From Hypomesus transpacificus (taxonomy: Eukaryota; Chordata; Actinopteri; Osmeriformes; Osmeridae), in the NCBI RefSeq assembly GCF_021917145.1, contig NW_025813837.1:2762091-2826090 (forward strand): a stretch of DNA of 64,000 nucleotides, in the 5' to 3' direction. Below the pieces are notes generated by a model. That model worked only from the letters and a program-made list of their open reading frames with translations, searched no databases and had not been told where the DNA came from. Of this stretch, positions 57,301 to 64,000 are shown one piece after another. Made by a program: the position numbers and the translations under genes. Position 1 is the stretch's first letter, and each line of letters begins with the position of its first letter.

Positions 57301-60300
57301 GTGTGCAGGCATGCAAGCCTTTCATCATTTGACCGTTTGTGCATGGGTATGCCCTTATCCTGGTCCTTATAATATACTGGGAAGTATGGGGTCGCGAGGT
57401 ATGTTTGGATGACAGTTGTCGGAAGGCTTTAACATTTGAGAGACACACGTTGCTCTGATTGTTTCAGGTGTGTCTGACTGTGGAGAGAGAATGTGTGTGT
57501 GTGTGTTACAGCTTGTTGCTTATAGATGGGATCTGTTGCATTGGAAGACATGGGGAGCTTACATCAGCTAGTCAGAGGTTTAGATTCTTCTTATTTAAAG
57601 TATTCAACTAATAAATATCCCAACTTTTTCTTGAACACATTGAATTTCCTTGCATATGAGTATTAAAACCTAATGTTTTTCCAATACATACTCTTAGTGT
57701 CTGCAAACCCAAACACAGTTTTTGTTTTTAACATTTTCTTTTTTTGTGGGTGATGTTTTAAAATGACCCCCCCAAAAAAGTGCGTGTAAGTACATCATCC
57801 GGGTTCATTGGGTCCGTCATCTTTTGAAAGCAAAGGCACTTTATTTACAGGTCATCAGATAACTAAAGGTTAAGCTGCCATGTTTGGTCTTTATCATGGA
57901 GCATTCTCAGGCCAGACCACTAATGGGTTCTTCTTCTCAGGTAACACAGTGGCTGTCTCCACAGGTTCCGGCTGATTAGACAGCCTAGTTTTGGGCTTAA
58001 TCTGAAAGCTTTAGTGGGAACAATATGTTTGTTGTCAGTACTAAGTAATAACAAATGATCGGGGAGTGCTCGTTTAAACGACTCAAAGGATGCCCAATTA
58101 AGCAACAATAATGACAAGCTAAACAGGCACTTCTTTACAATTCAGTTTGTAATTCAGTTTGAGCCCTTGAATTATTCATTGACACTCTGTTACTGTTTAT
58201 CTAGAAACAGTGTTGTGCACCTTTCCACCTGCAGTGTCTTCTAGATATTGCAATTAGCTGAATGGTTGTTATTTAGTCATGAAATATGTTTGAGGCATAG
58301 CTGTGTTCATGTGTTTCACAGGCAAACGTCTTACCACGGCAAATGACTTTCCCAGTCCTTGGATTTCCCTGTTGTCTTTCCTGTCTTAACTGTGTCGTTC
58401 TATGGAGCAGTGTTAGTATTGAGATGTGTTTGTTTGCGGCAGACAGCTGTCTGCAGCCGAGGGATTGGAGGGAAAACCACTGACGTTCTGTTGGTCGTCA
58501 CCAGCGGTAACAACAGGAGAAATCCAACATGCTAAAATGGGAGGGGGAAACGTGACCGAGCAGCCAGTCCCCGTTGGCCTTTCACGGCTGAACCTTCCTT
58601 CATGGTGTCACAGAGGCAGGGAAAGGGAGGGAGCGGGGGGGGGTGGCGTGGTGCCACTGAGCGTGTCTGGTTCTCAGATGTGGGTGATCAGGCTCCAGGC
58701 GTTTTTTATTTGAAAATAATCCCTCTCCTGAATCCATGGGCTTTAACCTGCTCTGGAGCCTCTCACCTAATTACACCTCAGCCACCTTCAGAAACACCCA
58801 CACAGGTTGTTTTTCTCCTGCAGGGCTCAAATTGCAATAAAATGTCCAGGTAAGCATTTTGTCGAGGAACAACAGCTGGAGGTGTTTTTTTGTTTTTAGA
58901 ACGACAGCGGGGGACCAACCTCCCACACATCACCAATCAACCACCAGTGTAGTGTCTTATCACTGTTTACCTCAGTGATGTCCCTGTTCACCTCTCTGTC
59001 CATGGCTCCCGTGGATTGTTGTAGTTTTGGGCCCCTCTGCCAGTGTCCCTGTCAATGATTTAAGATACAGCATCTCCATGCACAGCGTCTCTACTGTGTG
59101 TGTCCACAGACAGGTTTTTAACCGCAGAACCTATCCCTTAAAAGAAGAAACCGCCCCCCCCCTCCTGACTCATTCATCACATTGTAATCACCTTCAACAC
59201 AGCACACTGCCGACATCCATTGGAATTCAAATGTCACGTTTGTTTCCAAGCAACCCGGCTGTGTCATTGTGATGCACCCTGAGCCTGCAGGTTGGCCGCT
59301 GTCTTGCCCCACTCCTCACACCACCGTTGATGGGTAAAATCATAAGGTCTCGGTCTTACGATGGTGGAGGAGGCTGTGTGTGTGTGTGTGTGTGTGTGTC
59401 GCTCACATCCATAGGGATGTTTGTTGTTTTAGTGTGTCAGTACCAGATGTGCAGCTCTGACAGTAACAGAAGGAGAACGAAGCAGGCAGGGTGTCGGCCA
59501 TGGTGGATTTGACACTAAGAAGGCCATGGCCAGGGCATGACAAGAATCAATGGGGTTTTAATTTGATAGAGATCTTGTGTGTAATCTGGCGAGACATGTT
59601 GACTGATGGGTTGGTCACAGATGAGAGGGATTATGATGGTTAAGATTATCTAAAGAGACATTCCTTGAAGGGGATGAGGGAGGGAGTGGGGGTGGGGGGT
59701 GGGCAGAGGGGGGGGCGCTGGTTCACGAGCAGAGCGCTGGTCGAGGGGATGCGTCGGAGGTCACTGGGTGTTGTGGCTGCTTCACCCTCACGGGGTCGAA
59801 GGTCACTGGGTGGTGTGACTGCTTTACCCTCACGGGGTCGAAGGTCACTGGGTGTTGTGGCTGCTTCACCCTCACGGGGTCGAAGGTCACTGGGTGGTGT
59901 GACTGCTTTACCCTCACGGGGTCGAAGGTCACTGGGTGGTGTGGCTGCTTCACCCTCACGGGGTCAAAGGTCACTGGGTGGTGTGACTGCTTCACCCTCA
60001 CTGGGTCGAAGGTCACTGGGCGGTGTGGCTGCTTCACCCTCACGGGGTCGAAGATCACTGGGCGGTGTGACTGCTTCACCCTCACGGGGTCGAAGGTCAC
60101 TGGGGGGTGTGACTGCTTCACCCTCATGGGGTTGCGCCCCCCGGGCGTCCTCCTCGCGAGGCGTTCGATGCGACACGTGCTCCGTCTGCCGTCCGACCGC
60201 AGAGCTACGAGGCTCCACCCCCTTTCCACGCCCCCGTTGAACTCCGAACCTCAAAGTGGATTGAATAGCAGCAAATTGCTCTTTTTTTTTTTTTTTTACC

Positions 60301-60692
60301 ACTCCAGTAAATATTAAAACCATGGCTGCAGCTGCTGTCATTTAGGTAATGAATGTTGCTGGAATAGTCTAGCATGACTGTACTCGGTGATGATCTGAGC
60401 CCATCTGCCACTTTCTCTGGGGTTTAATCTACAACAGTCCCTGGTCTCTCTGCTGTCTGCTCGCATGTAGTCTTTAGAGTGGATGTGGGTTTATCAGCTG
60501 TGTTTCTCCAGCCCTGCTGCGTTTGCCTCTGTGCCCCCTCGTCTGACACCCCACTCACTCCGTAGCGAATCAAAGACTGTGTGTGGCTGGGGATAATTAA
60601 AGCCGAGAGACAAGGGGATTAATTTAGAATCCCTGCAAGACTTTCCATAAACCTGCCGTAGCGTCGCCAGGACGACGACGGAGCAGCCCCGT

Positions 60693-60745
<53 letters not shown>

Positions 60746-62452
60746 AATGAGGTCTAAGGCCGTCCGTGGCCGTCCGTTTGCTCACTTCAATCTGCGCTGT
60801 TGTCAGGGAACAATGACACGGTGGATTAAGAGGCTGTCTCCAGCATCGCTATGGGCGATTGGGTCTCCGGCATGGGGAGGGGAGCACATTGGTCTTCCGG
60901 GGAGCCCACAGGGCCTGGAGGGGGCTGGAGGAGGGGGGGGGGGGGGTCGTGGGTGGGGAGGGAGGGTGGAAGGGTGTGGGGAGTGACAGGGGGTGGAGGT
61001 GTCGGACAGTCCTCTTTTGGCCTGTGTTTTTCTAGGGTCACTGACGGACAAACAACAAGGTTCAGAAGGTGCAGCCACTGTATTTGGACTGGGTGGAGTC
61101 AACACGCTGAATACTGTCTGCTGTTTGTTTCTCAACTGACGTCAGATGGAGTGGAGTGAACGTCCTGTCTAACAGCACAGTCCTGTCTAACAGCACAGCC
61201 CTGTCTAACAGCACAGTCATGTCTAACAGCACAGTCCTGTCTATTAACACAGTCCTGTCTAACAGCACAGTCCTGTCTAACAGCACAGTCCTGTCTATTA
61301 GCACAGTCCTGTCTAACATTACAGTCCTGTCTATTAGCACAGTCCTGTCTAACAGCACAGTCCTGTCTAACAGCACAGTCCTGTCTATTAGCACAGTCCT
61401 GTCTAACAGCACAGTCCTGTCTAACAGCACAGTCCTGTCTATTAGCACAGTCCTGTCTAACAGCACAGTCCTGTCTAACAGCACAGTCCTGTCTATTAGC
61501 ACAGTCCTGTCTAACAGCACAGTCCTGTCTAACAGCACAGTCCTGTATATTAGCACAGTCCTGTCTAACAGCACAGTCCTGTCTAACAGCACAGTCCTGT
61601 CTACTAGCACAGTCCTGTCTAACAGCACAGTCCTGTCTCCAAATGTTATTTCAGATTTGTCCGAGAGCTTTGCGTTCCCCCATTTCCCTAATCAGACTGT
61701 TCTTGGAATCCAATAAAAATCAAGTGGATAAAAGAGAAACGTGACAGTTAGTGTTTATTACACACTGTATGGACATCTGGTAGCTCGCACTGATCAGATC
61801 TGTTCTTGGCAGCGAGGTTCTGTACGAATGCTCATTACAAATAGCCTGTTTAATGTTAGCTTACACTAGGATAGGCCCTAGTGAGCTGTCCCTGGAGGTC
61901 TCTGATGGTTAAGGTTTGATGAAATCTACGGCTTTATGTCGATAGTATTTAAGTCCTTTGTGACAATACATGTAAAAAGTCTATACAACTTCAATCAGAT
62001 TGGATCCTACGAGGATTTGGTAAGAGTGATTGACCTTTTTTTTTTTTTTTGGTTCCTCCTTCCATGTGAAAATTGAGGATCCCTTTTAATTCTCCTGGTA
62101 TTTTAAACCTGTCGCAGTGCATGTCTCATCTTGCAGGCATAGATCCACACTTGTTCCTTAATGCTGTCATTAGCTTCCTATCCAGCCAGGCCCAGCTCTG
62201 TGCTAGCTCTCCGCCCCGATCCTCACCGTTGCCAGGGCAGGCCTGGATCCTCTGTCTCCTACATATTGTTTCAATAATTCTCCTCTGGTGAATAGAGATG
62301 GCAGCCAAGTCTGTTTTTTTACTTTCCCTATTGTCCTGTCCCCTTTTTGTTCTCTCTCTCTCTCCCCCACGCTATGTCTCTCTCTTTCTCTCTCTTTCTC
62401 TCTCTTTCTCTCTCTCTTTCTCTCTCGTTTTCTCTCTCCTTTTCTCTCTTTT

Positions 62453-62530
<78 letters not shown>

Positions 62531-63633
62531 ACCACTATCTGACTTATCTTCAAAACTGGGAGAGCTCAGTTTTAAGACGGCTTTGCCTTCCATGTTTTTG
62601 TTCCCCCATGATACTTGAACCCTCCCTGATTCTCAGATAACAGAACACAACTGACAATGATCGTCTCTTTTCATCAGCAAAACCGTTAAAACAGTTAGTT
62701 TGGTAGAATCTCCTCGATCGTAGAAGATATCCCGCACAAACTTTGCTGTGCAATTGCCACACTCATGCATGCACACAAACATTCACACAAGCAGACACAC
62801 AGACAGTATAGTCGTGTTTGTTCTCTGCCATGGGGGAAGAGGACAGGTGGGAGGGGCTGTGAGCCCTCCTCCTCCTCCCTGCTTTCTGCACATGGATTAC
62901 AGTGCCCCCCCTCCCCCCCTCCACCCTCCCCATTCCTCCCAGCCCCCCAGTCCTGCACACAAGACTGCCTGTAAAATCTGCAAACGTGTTGGTGTTAAAA
63001 GCTTGTAAAACAGAGCGACTTGTCTTTTTGTAGAGGACGCTGAAACTGCCACAGAAATAGGGCATTAAGCATGAAATCCCATAAAGCAGATTCCTTATAA
63101 AGTGAGGCTGTATGGTTATTTTCCCCTGTCCTTGGCCTCATTAAAAACCTATTACTTGCTCAAGGTGCCCCATATACAGAACCAAGACGGTGTAAGATCA
63201 GCCCAAGGACTCATTACTCCAAGGAGATCAGGACACAAAGTGTGAATTTCACTCATCTTGATCTGTCTTGCCCATGTGTTATATATGAAATTATCTGAGC
63301 GAAAAATAATGTAAAAAGTCAAAGTGATAAATCTGTCAACTATGAATATCCCTTCCTCGTTGATTGGCCCCTGTGGTGCTCCGTGAAACAAACAACATTC
63401 CTTTAATTTAAACAGCACAGAAAACTGCTGTTTCACAACTCAACGTGTCTCAGTTTGAACGTCGGGAGAGAAGTTAGTGTGTGTGTGAGTCTCATGTTTT
63501 AATGACGTGTCTCTTTCAGTTGCCTTTCTAGGAGACATTGCCCTGGATGAGGAGGACATGCGCATGTTCAAGGTGGACCGGATAGTGGACCTGGCTCGTC
63601 ACACTGTCCAGACCTTCAATCACACCGACGCAG
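54400..63633 (+). CDS. bmp1: Tolloid-family astacin metalloprotease (bmp1-like), first two coding exons; 3' partial
   Basis: BMP1/tolloid enzymes are secreted zinc proteases that cut procollagen C-propeptides and chordin. Exon 1 (54400-54544) gives a signal peptide (MDLTTRCLFLLSCVRMISA) and an acidic propeptide ending DYKDPCKA. Exon 2 (63520-63633) joins in phase 1 and reads VAFLGDIALDEEDMRMF, then VDLARHTV. YKDPCKA followed by FLGDIALDEEDL is the propeptide signature of this family. FLGDIA (not FWGDIA as in TLL1/TLL2) and the VDL-RHT match point to BMP1. The catalytic astacin domain, CUB and EGF domains lie beyond the window. The start ATG has a good context (ACCATGG); an in-frame ATG at 54361 is less likely because signal peptides start at 54400. 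Confidence 0.78.
59755..60130 (+). repeat. 42-bp minisatellite, nine copies, dimeric pattern
   Basis: The unit is GGTCACTGGGTGGTGTGACT followed by GCTTCACCCTCACGGGGTCGAA. Copies largely alternate between a GTGGCTGCTTCACC and a GTGACTGCTT(T/C)ACC form, so an 84-bp pair is the higher-order unit. It is open in frame on both strands because 42 is a multiple of 3. Confidence 0.95.
60693..60744 (+). repeat. Poly-G run of 52 bases
   Basis: An uninterrupted G tract, strikingly long. The length may be an assembly or sequencing estimate. Confidence 0.95.
61155..61640 (+). repeat. 18-bp minisatellite with 54-bp higher-order structure
   Basis: About 26 copies of CAGCACAGTCCTGTCTAA. In the centre every third unit has ATTAG in place of AACAG, giving a regular 54-base superunit. 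Since 18 is a multiple of 3, both strands stay open for more than 180 codons; these are not genes. Confidence 0.95.
62350..62530 (+). repeat. CT microsatellite
   Basis: (CT)n with TTT and GT interruptions over 180 bases in the bmp1-like intron. Serine/leucine-rich frames here are artefacts. Confidence 0.95.
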
Positions 63634-64000
63634 GTGAGCTAACTCACATCCCAGGAATCCCCGGAGATCCTACCGCAGCAGATTTCATATCATTCTGAGT
63701 GGAAGTGAGTTGTGCTTTCATCCAGACTGTGACCAAGCACTCGAAATAAGCACACAAGCACTATGTTTGTACACACCTAGTTTTCACAGTGTGAAGAATG
63801 TATACTGTCTTTTACTGTCTTCCTATGAGGATGATAAGCGAGCCTGAGTTGTGTCTAACACGGTAACTGACAGTCAGGTTTAGAGGATGTGTGCGTTTCC
63901 CAGAGCGCAGCACCAAGTGATGGCTCCTCTCCAGCTCTGGATCGGCTGCCGCTAACCAGCTGTTTGTTTATCATCCCGCTCCCTCCCACTGTTCACACAA

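Larger units (their letters stand above)
54545..63519 (+). other. bmp1-like intron 1
   Basis: A 9-kb intron. Its left two-thirds are AT-rich and unremarkable. The right third holds the 42-bp and 18-bp minisatellites, a 52-base G run, and GT and CT microsatellites. No exon or intact mobile element was recognised. Confidence 0.6.

Noticed and set aside
59665-60341. Open frames of 125-191 residues on both strands with a 14-residue repeat
   Set aside because: Product of the 42-bp minisatellite inside the bmp1-like intron.
61062-61716. Open frames of 186-188 residues on both strands with a six-residue repeat
   Set aside because: The 18-bp minisatellite is a multiple of three, so it stays open on both strands; no start context, domain or splice support.

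Overview
This window is nuclear DNA from a bony fish, very probably a teleost. The evidence is split vertebrate genes with GT-AG introns, tRNA-derived SINEs whose tail reads 'ggataagagcgtctgctaaat', a full-length CR1/L2-type LINE, and very dense micro- and minisatellites. I cannot name the species from sequence alone. All protein identities rest on recognising translated exons from memory; no database search was run.

Layout, left to right. (1) 1-14,650, plus strand: gfpt1 (glutamine:fructose-6-phosphate transaminase 1), from its second coding exon to the stop codon and poly(A) signal. Only the first exon, coding for Met-Cys and one base, lies outside. An intact LINE of about 3.4 kb sits in one intron. 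(2) 14,660-36,674, minus strand: antxr1 (anthrax toxin receptor 1 / TEM8), complete in 18 exons and convergent with gfpt1. (3) 37,740-42,700: three small secreted beta-microseminoprotein (MSMB/PSP94-like) genes, two on plus and one on minus. The two plus-strand genes lie in a young tandem duplication that also copied the 5' flank of antxr1 and the 3' tail of the minus-strand gene. (4) 43,170 to about 53,890, plus strand: kansl3 (NSL histone acetyltransferase complex subunit 3), complete with 20 coding exons and a predicted 874 aa. (5) 54,400 to the window end, plus strand: the first two coding exons of a tolloid-family astacin protease, most like bmp1, separated by an intron of about 9 kb full of minisatellites.

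The genes do not form a pathway. gfpt1 makes glucosamine-6-phosphate, antxr1 is a matrix-binding membrane receptor, the msmb genes encode secreted cysteine-rich proteins, kansl3 is nuclear, and the tolloid enzyme processes procollagen and BMP antagonists. gfpt1 and antxr1 are also near neighbours on human chromosome 2p13, so that part looks like old synteny.

The least ordinary features are the msmb duplication and its fast coding divergence, loss of one conserved cysteine in one msmb copy, tandem repeats that copy or abut splice sites (duplicated 5' splice sites in antxr1, thirteen acceptor-like units in the last gfpt1 intron, a SINE starting at a gfpt1 donor), and loss in fish gfpt1 of two serines known as regulatory phosphosites in mammals.
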